64,000 bases of DNA. It comes from Polaribacter filamentus. Its GTDB lineage: Bacteria; Bacteroidota; Bacteroidia; Flavobacteriales; Flavobacteriaceae. The stretch lies in contig NZ_MQUA01000013.1 of the NCBI RefSeq assembly GCF_002943715.1, positions 1,171,001-1,235,000 on the forward strand. The letters are read 5' to 3'. Position 1 is the first letter of the stretch. The number at the start of each line of letters is the position of its first letter. A program made the position numbers and the translations under genes. Of this stretch, positions 1 to 9,616 are shown in pieces. The notes beneath the pieces were generated by a model. It saw nothing but the letters and a program-made list of their open reading frames with translations. It was not told the DNA's origin and did not search any database.

Positions 1-338
1 AAACTAATTTTAATATTGTCTACTCTACCCTTTGCGCTAATTAAAGATTGCTCATTTGGCACCACTCTAACAGTTGCAATTAAATCGCCTTTATTCACTT
101 GCGCGCCTTCTAGCAACATAATTTTATCAATTATTCCCGTAATTTGAGGTTTAATTTCAATTTCTTCCAAGGGAATAACTTTACCGGTTGCTACTGTTTT
201 TTTAACAATTGTAGTTCTGAAAGGTGTTTCCGTTTCGAAGTCAACAACGTTTTTCGAGTTCTTTTTACCGAACCAAATTAATGCCACTATAAACAGTGCT
301 ACTATAATTATTAAAATAATTTTTGATCTTTTACTCAT
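1..338 (-). CDS. HlyD/MacA-type efflux adaptor, N-terminal part
   Basis: Partial gene running off the window edge; about 112 N-terminal residues are visible. It begins with a short basic stretch (MSKRSK), one membrane anchor at residues 6-22, and then the start of a lipoyl-like hairpin (region with EIEIKPQITG and GAQVNKGDL). This is the layout of periplasmic adaptors that link an inner-membrane ABC exporter to a TolC channel. It lies 16 nt after the FtsX-type permease gene on the same strand and should be co-transcribed with the permeases and ATPase. The family is clear; the substrate is not. Confidence 0.85.
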   Translation of the reverse strand, partial: MSKRSKIILIIIVALFIVALIWFGKKNSKNVVDFETETPFRTTIVKKTVATGKVIPLEEIEIKPQITGIIDKIMLLEGAQVNKGDLIATVRVVPNEQSLISAKGRVDNIKIS

Positions 339-354
339 AATTTGTTAATTTATT

Positions 355-1599
355 TTATTCTTCTCTTAATGCTTCTATTGGTTTTACTACTGTTGCCATG
401 TGTGCAGGAATTAGGCCTATTAAGGTTCCTAACACAATTAATGTGGCAAATGCGATCATAATAATTGGTATATTTACTGTAGGGTTTATAAGGGTTGCAT
501 CTTCTCCTTGGCCAAATTTCCAATCAATCAAAAATAAAACAAAACCTCCAAAAATAATACCCAGCATACCAGCAATTGTTGTTAAAAAAACAGATTCTAA
601 TATAATTTGCTGACGAATATCTTTTGGTGTGGCACCTAAAGCTCTTCTAATTCCTATTTCTTTCGTGCGTTCTTTTACGGTAATTAAAAGGATGTTTCCA
701 ATGGCAAAAACTCCTGCAACTAAAGTAGCGATACCCACGAACCAAGTGAGAAACTGCATGCCGGTTAAAAAGCCCGTAAATTTTGCTATTCGTGTTCCTA
801 AATTAAAGGAACCAAATGCTCTTTTATCTTCTGGATGTACATTGTGCAAATTTTTCAAAGTTAAAAGCACATCTTTTTCCATTTGTTCTATATCAATTCC
901 CTCGTTAGCGGTAATTACCATCCAATCTATATTATTGGCAGTGTTATATACTCTTTTAAATGTTGTAAACGGAATATACGCGGTATCACCATCTAAATCT
1001 ATAGCATTTGAAGGCCCATAAACACCTATAACTTTGTAATTAATACTGTTTATTTTGATGTATTCCCCAATTGGTATTTCATTTCTATCAAATAAAAATT
1101 TATACATCTCTTCTGATATCACGGTAACTTTTGCCGTTGATAACATATCATTTTCATTCAAAAAGCGTCCATAAATTAGACTCTTTTTTTGAATTTTATC
1201 TAACACAGGATAATCACCACTAACCTGATAATTAGCAGATTTAAAATCACGAATAATTAAATTATTTGTTTGATTTCTTGGTGCTAAAAGTTTAATCTGG
1301 TTAGAATATTCAGATTTTAAAGCCTCAATATCTTTGGTTTTTAAATTAAATGTTCTTCCTTCTTGAAATCCTTTAAAAGGGGTGTCTGTCGCTTGCGTCC
1401 AAACAAAAACGCTGTTGGTTGCAAAATCTCCAAATATTTTTTTGAAGCCATTTTCCATTCCTCTTGCAGCGCCTAAAAGAACAACTAACAAGAAAATACC
1501 CCATAAAACACCAATAATTGTAATTACGGTTCTTATTTTGTTTTTACGAATGCTTCCGTAAATTTCTTGCCAAGTATCTGCTTCAAATAAAAAGTTCAT
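355..1599 (-). CDS. MacB-like ABC transporter permease (FtsX family)
   Basis: 414 aa. One membrane helix near residues 22-46, a large periplasmic MacB-PCD-like domain to about residue 275, then three helices at the C-terminus. The cytoplasmic loop ERTKEIGIRRALGAT, typical of MacB/FtsX permeases, follows the second helix. Together with the next gene and the ATPase it would form a tripartite efflux or lipoprotein-type exporter. It starts 2 nt after the preceding permease gene, so the two are translationally close and probably form a heterodimer. Substrate unknown. Confidence 0.9.
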   Translation of the reverse strand: MNFLFEADTWQEIYGSIRKNKIRTVITIIGVLWGIFLLVVLLGAARGMENGFKKIFGDFATNSVFVWTQATDTPFKGFQEGRTFNLKTKDIEALKSEYSNQIKLLAPRNQTNNLIIRDFKSANYQVSGDYPVLDKIQKKSLIYGRFLNENDMLSTAKVTVISEEMYKFLFDRNEIPIGEYIKINSINYKVIGVYGPSNAIDLDGDTAYIPFTTFKRVYNTANNIDWMVITANEGIDIEQMEKDVLLTLKNLHNVHPEDKRAFGSFNLGTRIAKFTGFLTGMQFLTWFVGIATLVAGVFAIGNILLITVKERTKEIGIRRALGATPKDIRQQIILESVFLTTIAGMLGIIFGGFVLFLIDWKFGQGEDATLINPTVNIPIIMIAFATLIVLGTLIGLIPAHMATVVKPIEALREE

Positions 1600-1601
1600 A
1601 G

Positions 1602-2834
1602 TTAGTCTGCTCTTAATGCTTCAATTGGTTTAATATTTGCTGCTCTTTTTGCTGGCACATAGCCTGCAATTAATCCTGATAAAATTAAAACTACCGTTGC
1701 TGCTATTACAATTCCTGGACTTACACTTGGGTCTTTAATAAAATAATCTTTTTCTAAACTATTGCCTATTAAACTTAAAATATAGGTACCTAACGATAAT
1801 CCTAAATAACCTGCAATGGTGGTTATTAAAACGGATTCTTGCACAACCATACCAATTATAGATGAAGGTGTTGCTCCCAACGCTTTTCTAATTCCGAATT
1901 CCTTAGTTCGTTCTTTAATTACAAAAATCATAATGTTGCTAATTCCTATAATTCCTGCTACTAAAGTTCCCGAACCCACTAGTATTACGATTGCATACAA
2001 AGCTCCCATAAACATACCAATACCTTTGTTTGCTTCTGCCATATTTCTAACAGAAAGCGCACTTTGATCATCTGGATGAATATTTAATTTTTCACGCAAA
2101 TCACGCTCCATTTTATTTCCGAATGCAATTGCTGCATCTAAACTTAAATTTGGATTGTATCCTAAATTAATTTGACTTATATAATCATTATTGCCATAAA
2201 TACTTTGCGCTGTCGTTACAGGGATGTATGCCAATCTTTCTTCATTATCTCCTCCTTCATCCGAAAAAATACCAATTATTAAATAGGAACTTCCATTTAC
2301 GTTTAGTCTTTTACCAAGTGCTGGTTTTTCGCCAAACAAATCCTCTTTTATCAAACGGCCAATAACAATTACTTTAGATTTTTCGTTTAAATCTCTTTCA
2401 TTTAAATAGCGACCTTCCTCTATAATTGTTTTTTCTAAAAATTGATGATCTGGATTTACAGCCCTCACATTATAGCTATTTGCTTCGTTTTTATACTTTA
2501 AAGTAAAGTTTTTATAGATTCTTGCAGATTGATATTGAATTTTACTTTCATAAGTTTCCTTAACAAAATTATAGTCATCATTCCTTAATTGAATGGCTCT
2601 ACCTGTTTGCAATCCTTTAAAAGGTTTCGTAGTTTCTCGAACTCTAACCTGCATTGAGTTCTGTGCATCATCCGCAAAAGCACTTGTAAACGAGTTACTT
2701 AAACCACTTACAATACCAAATAAAAGTGTAAAAAGTAAAATTGCAAAAGCAACGGTAAATCCAGACATTACAGATCGTAACCTGTTTTTATTTATGCTTT
2801 GAAAAATTTCTCTCCAACGATCTAAATCAAACAT
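1602..2834 (-). CDS. MacB-like ABC transporter permease (FtsX family)
   Basis: 410 aa with the same architecture as its neighbour: an N-terminal helix near residues 22-46, a periplasmic domain, and three C-terminal helices preceded by KERTKEFGIRKALGATP. The two permeases are clearly paralogous but divergent, as usual for flavobacterial operons that encode two separate half-size permeases plus an ATPase and an adaptor. Its start lies 1 nt from the end of the ATPase reading frame. If the ATPase is truly broken, this permease would have no local energising partner. Confidence 0.9.
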   Translation of the reverse strand: MFDLDRWREIFQSINKNRLRSVMSGFTVAFAILLFTLLFGIVSGLSNSFTSAFADDAQNSMQVRVRETTKPFKGLQTGRAIQLRNDDYNFVKETYESKIQYQSARIYKNFTLKYKNEANSYNVRAVNPDHQFLEKTIIEEGRYLNERDLNEKSKVIVIGRLIKEDLFGEKPALGKRLNVNGSSYLIIGIFSDEGGDNEERLAYIPVTTAQSIYGNNDYISQINLGYNPNLSLDAAIAFGNKMERDLREKLNIHPDDQSALSVRNMAEANKGIGMFMGALYAIVILVGSGTLVAGIIGISNIMIFVIKERTKEFGIRKALGATPSSIIGMVVQESVLITTIAGYLGLSLGTYILSLIGNSLEKDYFIKDPSVSPGIVIAATVVLILSGLIAGYVPAKRAANIKPIEALRAD

Positions 2835-2835
2835 A

Positions 2836-3532
2836 TTAAACTGCTTTTGCTTTTCCTGTTGATGTTAATTCATCACTAATAATTACACCATCTTTTAAAC
2901 GTACAATTCTTTTAGTTTGTTCTGCTATTTCCTCCTCATGAGTAATTACAAAAACGGTCATTCCTTCTTTATTAATATCTTTTAATAAGTTCATTACAGA
3001 GTCTGAAGTTGTAGAATCTAAAGCTCCTGTTGGCTCATCTGCCAAAACAACTTTTGGTTTTGTAACCAATGCTCTTGCAATTGCAACCCGTTGTTTTTGA
3101 CCCCAGAAAGTTCGTTAGGTAAATGATTGGCCCATTCTTTTAAACCAACTTTATCTAAATAATCCATGGCAATTTCTAATCTTTCTTTTCTGTTTATTCC
3201 TTTATAATATAAAGGCAATGCAACATTTTCTAAAGCAGTTTTGTATGATATTAAATTAAAAGATTGAAAAACAAATCCTAAAAATTTATTTCGTAAAATG
3301 GCTGCTTTTTTTTCATTCATATCTTTAATTAACTCCCATTTAAATAGTAGTTACCTTCATCATGAATATCTAATAAACCAACAATATTTAAAAGTGTCGA
3401 TTTCCCTGAGCCAGAAGACCCCATAATAGCGACAAATTCGCCTTCTTTAATATGTAAATCAATACCTTTTAAAACATGTAGAGAATCTTTTCCAATAGGA
3501 TAAGATTTGTGCATTTTTTCTATTTTAATCAT
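2836..3532 (-). pseudogene. ABC transporter ATP-binding protein (MacB/LolD type), two frameshifts
   Basis: Three consecutive reading-frame pieces together make one normal ABC ATPase of about 230 aa. Walker A (GSSGSGKST) is in the first piece, the Q-loop (FVFQSFNL) in the second, Walker B (VVLADEPTGALDS) and the switch His (VFVITHEEE) in the third. The first break is near 3328-3333 (one T missing after the LNG codons). The second is in the CCCC run at 3101-3104, which destroys the LSGGQKQR signature. Each is restored by one added base. All other motifs are intact, so this is either a very recent double mutation or a sequence error. It heads the operon with the two permeases and the adaptor. 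Confidence 0.85.
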
Positions 3533-3711
3533 TAAGTTGGATACTTTTTTACAAAATTACTTATTGCTCCTGATAGCCCTTACTAAATTTTTGTTAAAAG
3601 CAAGTAGTAATATCGCAATACACAAGTAAGACGTTTGAAATAAAAAAATGTTACACGATTTTTAAAGAAAGATAAAGTACTTTTACAATCTTAACGTTTA
3701 ACTTTATCTAA

Positions 3712-4128
3712 ATGGTTGATATTCCAAAAAATAAAAAAATAATTCTTTTTGATGGCATTTGCAATTTGTGCAATGATGCAGTGTTAAAAGTCATAAAATA
3801 TGATAAAAAAGATCATTTTATATTTGTTGCTTTGCAATCTAAAAGCGGACAAGACATTATAACTTATTTAAAAATAGATGTTTCTAAAATTGATTCCATC
3901 ATATTGTACGAACCTGGTGTAGCTTATGATATTAAATCTACAGCAGCATTAAAAATTATGAAAGATTTTGGAGGATTTTGGGTTTTAACCCAAGTTTTCG
4001 AAATTTTACCAACACCGATTAGAGATTATTTTTATGATTATATTGCCAAAAACAGATACAAATGGTTTGGTAAAAAAGAAAGTTGTATGATTCCAACGCC
4101 TGAATTGAAAGCTAAATTTTTAAATTAA
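3712..4128 (+). CDS. DCC-family thiol-disulfide oxidoreductase (DUF393)
   Basis: 138 aa. The N-terminal motif LFDGICNLCNDAV (residues 12-24) carries the Asp-Cys-Cys signature that names the DCC family, which is predicted to have a thioredoxin-like fold. There is no signal peptide, so it is probably cytoplasmic. It stands alone and is divergent from the ABC exporter operon. The physiological substrate of the family is not established. The ATG at 3712 gives the expected short N-terminus before the motif. Confidence 0.88.
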   Translation: MVDIPKNKKIILFDGICNLCNDAVLKVIKYDKKDHFIFVALQSKSGQDIITYLKIDVSKIDSIILYEPGVAYDIKSTAALKIMKDFGGFWVLTQVFEILPTPIRDYFYDYIAKNRYKWFGKKESCMIPTPELKAKFLN

Positions 4129-4334
4129 AAGCCCCCTTCCCCCATTAAAAAATTTAAGATTAACACATATTTTAAAATTAAGCTACCCATTATTATTTTA
4201 TCATTATTTGTTTTTATTGGAATATTAAGTTATCAATTTAACTCCTCTAATTTTTATATTATCAACAATCATTAATTTTTAAACATAATAGTGGCTTTAT
4301 TTTGTTTTTGGTTTGTATAAAGCAGTAAAAAAAA

Positions 4335-4454
4335 ATGAAAAACCCTTCAACCTTTAAAAGGGTTCTTTCGGTTTTAATATTGGAGATATTTGTTTGCACA
4401 ATTCTTTATATAATTGTTGAAAATATTATGGGTACCCTAAAATTATTCATCTAA
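4335..4454 (+). CDS. possible small membrane protein, 39 aa
   Basis: The 327-nt gap between the DCC gene and the HAD gene contains an ATG preceded by an A-run, opening a 39-codon frame with a hydrophobic stretch (VLSVLILEIFVCTILYIIV). Its stop is 1 nt before the HAD start codon, which would suit translational coupling. I know no family for it, and the flanking sequence (4139-4330) holds other AT-rich hydrophobic scraps without starts, so it may be chance or a gene remnant. A weak hairpin (AACCCTT/AAGGGTT, about 4342-4366) lies inside it. Confidence 0.2.
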   Translation: MKNPSTFKRVLSVLILEIFVCTILYIIVENIMGTLKLFI

Positions 4455-4455
4455 A

Positions 4456-5112
4456 ATGACTTTACCAAAAGAAATAAAATGCGTTATTTTTGATATGGAT
4501 GGCGTTATAATAGACTCTGAAGAAATTCATAAAAAAGCCTATTATGAAACGTTTATTTCTATTGGCGCAGATGTTTCTGATGATCTTTACAAAACACTTA
4601 CAGGTTCTTCTACTATAAATGCTTTTCAGAGATTAGTAACACACTTTAACTTAGATTTAAACCCTGAAGAGTTGGTTCTTAATAAAAGAAAACGCTATGT
4701 AAGTTTCTTTGAAAACGACCCTACTTTGCATTTAGTAAATGGCGTTGAAGAACTCATAAAATATTGCTATAACAAAGGTTTTACCTTAATTTTAGCATCC
4801 TCTTCTGCCATGGTTAATATTGATAGAGTTTTTAACAGATTTAATTTGAACCAATATTTTTCTGCAAAAATTAGTGGCGCAGAATTAACTGCCTCTAAAC
4901 CGCATCCAGAAATTTTTGAAAAAGCTGCCGTTTTAGGAAATACTCCCAAAAAAAATTGTATTGTTATTGAAGATTCTGACAACGGAATAAAAGCTGCAAA
5001 TGATGCTGGTATTTTTGTTTTTGGCTACAGAAATAAGATGGCTAAAGATCAAACTTTAGAAAATGCTGATTTTGTTATTGATGATTTTAGTTTATTAAAA
5101 GAAATAATATAA
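4456..5112 (+). CDS. HAD-superfamily hydrolase, beta-phosphoglucomutase-like
   Basis: 218 aa, the usual length of the beta-PGM/phosphatase branch. Motif I is FDMDGVIIDSE (residues 13-23), with nucleophile Asp and general acid Asp. Motif II is the Ser in LILASSSAMV, motif III the Lys in SKPHPEIFEKAA, and motif IV VIEDSDNGIKAA. The helical cap follows motif I directly, as in type C1 members. The likely reaction is hydrolysis or transfer of a phosphate on a small sugar phosphate; the exact substrate cannot be read from sequence. It is cytoplasmic and monocistronic. Confidence 0.9.
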   Translation: MTLPKEIKCVIFDMDGVIIDSEEIHKKAYYETFISIGADVSDDLYKTLTGSSTINAFQRLVTHFNLDLNPEELVLNKRKRYVSFFENDPTLHLVNGVEELIKYCYNKGFTLILASSSAMVNIDRVFNRFNLNQYFSAKISGAELTASKPHPEIFEKAAVLGNTPKKNCIVIEDSDNGIKAANDAGIFVFGYRNKMAKDQTLENADFVIDDFSLLKEII

Positions 5113-5155
5113 TAATATTAAAGTTAAAACAGAACTTTAACAAAATTTAAAAGTA

Positions 5156-5485
5156 TCACTCTATAATTTTATTTAAAATACTAAATACTTTTTTTTCTAA
5201 AACATCGACAGAACCATCCGCAAAAAAGACCATTTTTATATGTCTAATTAATTCGTCTTTTTCTTCTTGATGTAAATTATTATCTGATAGATATTGTTGA
5301 ATTTTATTCAAATTAGTTTCATCTGAATCGACAACAACTTCTGTATGAATTCTATGAAACGTTTTTTTATCTACTTTAGAATATATATATTCTTGCTCTT
5401 CTTTTGATTCAAAAAAATTGCAATGTGCAGCATACAAAAGCACATAAGCTTCAAATTCTTTTCTAGTCCAATCTAATTTTTTCAT
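5156..5485 (-). CDS. small TerB-like protein
   Basis: 109 aa, all helical in appearance, acidic and soluble. The N-terminal segment (EFEAYVLLYAAHCNFFES) and the C-terminal segment (MVFFADGSVDVLEKKVF) resemble the two EF-hand-like halves of TerB/tellurite-resistance-type domains, a fold common in Bacteroidetes proteins of unknown role. Its start is 1 nt after the stop of the sulfurtransferase gene on the same strand, so the two are probably co-transcribed. The function is not known. Confidence 0.7.
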   Translation of the reverse strand: MKKLDWTRKEFEAYVLLYAAHCNFFESKEEQEYIYSKVDKKTFHRIHTEVVVDSDETNLNKIQQYLSDNNLHQEEKDELIRHIKMVFFADGSVDVLEKKVFSILNKIIE

Positions 5486-5486
5486 C

Positions 5487-6332
5487 TTATTTTTCTATTG
5501 GTAATCCTTCTGTACTTCCCCACTCCGTCCAAGAGCCATCATAAACTGAGTGGTTTTTTATACCTGCAATTTCTGCTCCAAAAGCTAAAACGGAAGCGGT
5601 AATTCCGGATCCACAAGAAAAAATAAAATCTTTATTTTTTGGGTTGATTTTATTAAAAACGCTTCTTAAATCTTTTTCTGATTTCATAAAATTATTTTCA
5701 ACAATTTCTGAATAAGGCAAACTCACAGAATTGGGAATTCGTCCTCCTTTTACATCTTTTCTAGGTTCTAGTTCGGTTCCTAAAAAACGGCCTTTTGAGC
5801 GCACATCAACAATTAAAAATGAGTCACTTTCAATAGAAGAAAGTACATCTGCAGTATATTTTATTTTTTCTGATTGATAGTTAGCGATAAAATCTCCTTT
5901 TTTAGGCTGATGATTTGTAGGTTTTTCTGTGGGATAATTTTTAGAACTCCAAGCAGGAAATCCGCCATCTAAAACAGCAATATTTGTAAAACCCATCAAT
6001 TGAAACATCCACCAAACTCTTGGCGAAGAATAAATGCCCAAATCATCATACACAACAATGCAGCTATCTTTGCTGATTCCTATTTGTTGCGCTTTTTCTT
6101 CAAAAGCCTTTGCTGATAAAACTGTATTCGAAAAAGGCGCATTTTCGTCAGAAAATGTTTTTTGGATATCAAAAAAGATAGCATCTTTTATTTGCTGTTT
6201 TTCATCCGAAGAAACCTCTTTTTTAGCAGTTACTTTTGGAATTGTAGCATCAAAAATAATAAGATTTTGGCTGTCTAAATTTCTAAACAACCATTCAACA
6301 GAAACTACCGGTTTATTGATTTTTAAAACCAT
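5487..6332 (-). CDS. sseA: two-domain sulfurtransferase (rhodanese / 3-mercaptopyruvate type)
   Basis: 281 aa with two rhodanese modules. The N-terminal inactive domain (residues about 5-125) contains VVYDDLGIYSSPRVWWMF. The C-terminal domain (about 155-278) carries the active-site loop FSCGSGITAS, a six-residue CGSGIT loop typical of 3-mercaptopyruvate sulfurtransferases rather than the CRxGxT loop of thiosulfate:cyanide enzymes. It moves sulfane sulfur from a donor onto a thiol acceptor or cyanide in the cytoplasm. Its start codon directly abuts the stop of the upstream symporter gene. Confidence 0.88.
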   Translation of the reverse strand: MVLKINKPVVSVEWLFRNLDSQNLIIFDATIPKVTAKKEVSSDEKQQIKDAIFFDIQKTFSDENAPFSNTVLSAKAFEEKAQQIGISKDSCIVVYDDLGIYSSPRVWWMFQLMGFTNIAVLDGGFPAWSSKNYPTEKPTNHQPKKGDFIANYQSEKIKYTADVLSSIESDSFLIVDVRSKGRFLGTELEPRKDVKGGRIPNSVSLPYSEIVENNFMKSEKDLRSVFNKINPKNKDFIFSCGSGITASVLAFGAEIAGIKNHSVYDGSWTEWGSTEGLPIEK

Positions 6333-7661
6333 TTATTTTACTTCATCATAATTATCATCCCAATTTTTAGGTAATGGATTATCGTGTAATTTACCTACAG
6401 ATTTAGCGACCAAAGCAGCAACTGTTGCGTCTCCCGTGACATTAATTACGGTTCTACACATATCTAAAGGTCTATCGACAGCAAAAATTAAAGCTAAACC
6501 AATTGCTAATTTATCAGCAGGAAATCCTATAGATTCTAAAACAATTACCAACATTACCATTCCTGCACCAGGAACTGCTGCAGAACCAATTGATGCTAAC
6601 AATGCCGTTAAAACAATTGTTAACTGATCCGCAAATGTTAAATCGAAATTTAAAGCTTGTGCAATAAAAACAGCTGCAACTGCTTGATATAAAGAAGTTC
6701 CATCCATATTAATAGTTGCTCCAACTGGTAAAACAAAACTAGAAACTTCTTTATCTACACCAATATGTTCTTCAACTCTTTCCATTGTTACCGGCAAAGT
6801 TGCTGCACTTGAGCTCGTAGAAAACGCCAATAATTGCGCCGGACTTAATTGCTTTAAAAACCAAAGCGGATTCTTTTTTGTGAAAATGCTGATTAAAACC
6901 ATATAAAAAGAAATCATTATTAATAATCCTGTAACCACAGTTAAAGCATATTTTAATAATGCTAATAATAAATCTGGATCATCCGAGGAGACCACCACAT
7001 TTGATAACAATGCAAAAACTGCATAAGGAGCAGAAAGCATAATTAAATCGACCATTTTTAAAACTACCTCGTTTAAAGAATCAAAGAAGTCTTTTAAAGG
7101 TTTCGATCTTTTTTCGCCAATTAACAACATAGAAATCCCTAGGAAAATAGTAAAGAATATTACTTGTAACATAGACGTATTATCACTCATAGCTTGCAAA
7201 GCATTGTCTGGAACCATATCTTCTAAAAACTGTAAAGGTCCGGTGTTTTTTTGGTTAGAAGCTTCTTGTAATTTAGATTGTACGCCTCCACTATTTGCAT
7301 AGGTTTCTGTAAGTTTATTAATTGTTTCTTCAGATATTCCGTCTCCAGGTTTCACTAAATTTACAAGTAATAATCCAATTGTAATGGCAATTACAGTAGT
7401 TCCTATATAAATAGAGATGGTTCTTAAACCTATATTTTTAAATTTAGAAATGTCTTTTAAATCTGATATTCCTTTTACTAAAGAAGCAATAATTAAAGGA
7501 ACGGCAATTAATTTTAATAGTTTTACGAAAATATTTCCAAAGGGATTGATCCAATTAGAAACAAATACAGCACCACCATCTACACTTATCATTCCTAATC
7601 CAAAAAGGATGCCGGTAACCATACCTATTAAAATTTTCCAATGTAATGCCATATTTTTCAT
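6333..7661 (-). CDS. dicarboxylate/amino acid:cation symporter (DAACS family)
   Basis: 442 aa integral membrane protein of the GltP/DctA family. Recognised motifs are the serine-rich re-entrant loop AFSTSSSAATLPVT, the NMDGTSLYQAV helix (substrate and Na+ site) and the DRPLDMCRTVINVTGD helix that binds the substrate carboxylate through Asp and Arg. About eight membrane helices plus two hairpins are expected. It imports glutamate, aspartate or C4-dicarboxylates with Na+ or H+. It heads a minus-strand unit with the sulfurtransferase and the TerB-like gene. Confidence 0.92.
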   Translation of the reverse strand: MKNMALHWKILIGMVTGILFGLGMISVDGGAVFVSNWINPFGNIFVKLLKLIAVPLIIASLVKGISDLKDISKFKNIGLRTISIYIGTTVIAITIGLLLVNLVKPGDGISEETINKLTETYANSGGVQSKLQEASNQKNTGPLQFLEDMVPDNALQAMSDNTSMLQVIFFTIFLGISMLLIGEKRSKPLKDFFDSLNEVVLKMVDLIMLSAPYAVFALLSNVVVSSDDPDLLLALLKYALTVVTGLLIMISFYMVLISIFTKKNPLWFLKQLSPAQLLAFSTSSSAATLPVTMERVEEHIGVDKEVSSFVLPVGATINMDGTSLYQAVAAVFIAQALNFDLTFADQLTIVLTALLASIGSAAVPGAGMVMLVIVLESIGFPADKLAIGLALIFAVDRPLDMCRTVINVTGDATVAALVAKSVGKLHDNPLPKNWDDNYDEVK

Positions 7662-7783
7662 GTAGTCGATTTAAATTTTAAATATTTTGAAAGGTAAAAA
7701 AAAAATTAAAATTGAGTGTGACTTTGTTCATATATTGTGTCAAAAAAGTAGAAAACTTTTGTAATAATTACTAAAAGTTGAAA

Positions 7784-8312
7784 ATGACTGGAATTTCAGA
7801 CATCTTAAATAGTTATCTAGGAAAATCAATCATATCATTATTAGCTGGTTCTGCGAATACAAATCCTAACAAAACGAGTAGTATTTTAACGATAGCTTTA
7901 CCCGTTTTAATGAAAGCGATGGAAAGAAATGCTGCAACACCAGAAGGTACTGAAAAATTAATGGGCTCTTTATTAGAAAAACATGATGGAAGTATTTTAG
8001 ACTATCTTGTTAGTTTATTTGCTGGTGGCGTTGATAAATCTGTGAATCAAGATGGTGCAGAAATTTTAAGTTCTATATTAGGAAATAAACAAAAAGGAAC
8101 AAAATAGCAGTAACTCTAGAGTTTTACGTAGTCTTTTAGTTGGTTTGTTAGTAGGAAGTGATCCTAAAAATGAGCGAAATTTTCTAAAACAAATGTTAGA
8201 TTTAGATAGTGATTAAAGTATTATTGATGATGTTGCAGGAATGTTTTTAGGAGACTATAAAAAACAATCTGGCGAAATTGTCGGAATGTTAGGTGACCTT
8301 TTTGGAAAATAA
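7784..8312 (+). pseudogene. DUF937-family protein, frameshifted and nonsense-mutated
   Basis: An intact start (MTGISDILNSYLGKSIIS) leads into a typical DUF937 N-terminal half (about 108 aa). The frame ends at 8107. Adding one A to the AAAA run at 8101-8104 restores the frame, which continues through VLRSLLVGLLVG and, after one in-frame TAA (DLDSD stop SIIDD), through GMFLGDYKKQSGEIVGMLG to a natural stop at 8312. The full product would be about 175 aa. With two lesions this is probably a real pseudogene. The function of DUF937 is unknown. Confidence 0.75.
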
Positions 8313-8353
8313 ATTTAAGCAGAAAATTAGAAGAATAAAGTTGTAAGAAATAA

Positions 8354-8388
8354 AAAAAAGCTCAAAATTAATAATTTTGAGCTTTTTT
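8354..8388. terminator. bidirectional intrinsic terminator
   Basis: Perfect stem of 16 bp (arms 8354-8369 and 8373-8388, core CTCAAAATT/AATTTTGAG) with a 3-nt loop and A/T tracts on both sides. It separates the convergent DUF937 remnant and bshA and can serve both strands. Confidence 0.9.
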
Positions 8389-8389
8389 C

Positions 8390-9523
8390 TTATACTTTAT
8401 TTTTATAACAGGATTTATAAATATCTTCATAAACGGGTAAGATATTTTTTATAGAAAATCGTTTGGTGTGTTCTTTAGCATTTTGCTTAAAACGTTCTAA
8501 AACAGCATCCTCCTTTAAAATTGAAATTGCATTCTTAGCCATATCCGCTATGTCACCTAAATTACTTAAATAACCAGTTTCTCCATGTATATTTACTTCG
8601 GGTAAACCACCTGTATTTGTTGATATAATTGCCGTTTTTGCAGCCATAGCTTCCAAAGCCGCTAAACCAAAACTTTCTGTTTGAGAGGGCAATAAAAACA
8701 CATCAGAATAGCATAAAATTTTAACAATTTCTGTGCTATTACCTAAAAAAAATACGTTGTCTTTTATTCCCAATTTTTTAGCCAAAATTTCTGCTTTTTC
8801 TCTTTCAGGACCTTCACCAATCATTAGTAATTTAGAAGGAATTTCTTTTTGAACTTCATAAAAAACTTTGATTACATCTTCAACTCTTTTTACAGGTCTA
8901 AAGTTACTAATATGGGTTAAAATTCTTTCATTTGGTTCGGCTAATGCATCTCTTTTACATTCTTGTTCTTCTGCTTTACTATATTTTTCAATATCAATAA
9001 AATTGTAAACAACTTGAATGTCTTTTTTGATTTTAAAAAGCTGATTTGTAGTTCGCTTTAGATTATTAGAAACCGCAGTTACTACATCAGAATTATTAAT
9101 ACTAAATTCTACGGCAGTTTTATATGTTGGATGACTACCAACAAGTGTAATATCCGTGCCATGCAAGGTAGTGACTACTTTAATATGAATTCCTTTTTCT
9201 AGCAACATCTGTTTTGCCATATATGCGGCATAGGCATGCGGTATTGCGTAATGCACGTGCAAAACTTCTAACTGATATTTCTCAACAACTTCAACCATTT
9301 TACTAGATAACGCTAGCTCATAAGGTTGGTATTGAAACAACGGATATTCTTCAATGATAACTCTGTGGAAATGCAATTTATGCGATAAAAAATCTAAACG
9401 AACTGGCTGATTATACGTAATAAAATGAACTTCATGACCATTATCAGCCAAAGCCATTCCTAATTCAGTAGCTACTACTCCACTTCCACCAAAGGTGGGA
9501 TAACAAACAATTCCGATCTTCAT
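8390..9523 (-). CDS. bshA: N-acetyl-alpha-D-glucosaminyl L-malate synthase BshA
   Basis: 377 aa GT4-family glycosyltransferase. The N-terminus (MKIGIVCYPTFGGSGVVATE) is the characteristic BshA start with the GGSG nucleotide-binding loop. The C-terminal Rossmann domain has SQTESFGLAALEAMAAK, the GT4 EX7E-type motif. It joins GlcNAc from UDP-GlcNAc to L-malate, the first step of bacillithiol synthesis, in the cytoplasm. The length matches the family. It is transcribed on its own, with terminators on both sides. The presence of bshA fits Bacteroidetes, which use bacillithiol as a low-molecular-weight thiol. Confidence 0.95.
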   Translation of the reverse strand: MKIGIVCYPTFGGSGVVATELGMALADNGHEVHFITYNQPVRLDFLSHKLHFHRVIIEEYPLFQYQPYELALSSKMVEVVEKYQLEVLHVHYAIPHAYAAYMAKQMLLEKGIHIKVVTTLHGTDITLVGSHPTYKTAVEFSINNSDVVTAVSNNLKRTTNQLFKIKKDIQVVYNFIDIEKYSKAEEQECKRDALAEPNERILTHISNFRPVKRVEDVIKVFYEVQKEIPSKLLMIGEGPEREKAEILAKKLGIKDNVFFLGNSTEIVKILCYSDVFLLPSQTESFGLAALEAMAAKTAIISTNTGGLPEVNIHGETGYLSNLGDIADMAKNAISILKEDAVLERFKQNAKEHTKRFSIKNILPVYEDIYKSCYKNKV

Positions 9524-9616
9524 ATTTTAATTGACAGATTAAATTTAGAAACTTTATCTCTTAGTTGTAAAGATAAAGGTAATCTTACAGTTTCGTTCTA
9601 AAGAAATTCACAAAAA

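Noticed and set aside
398..1021. Plus-strand frames of 71 and 130 codons at 398-613 and 629-1021
   Set aside because: They lie opposite a well-supported permease gene and have no domain or start context; they are antisense shadows.
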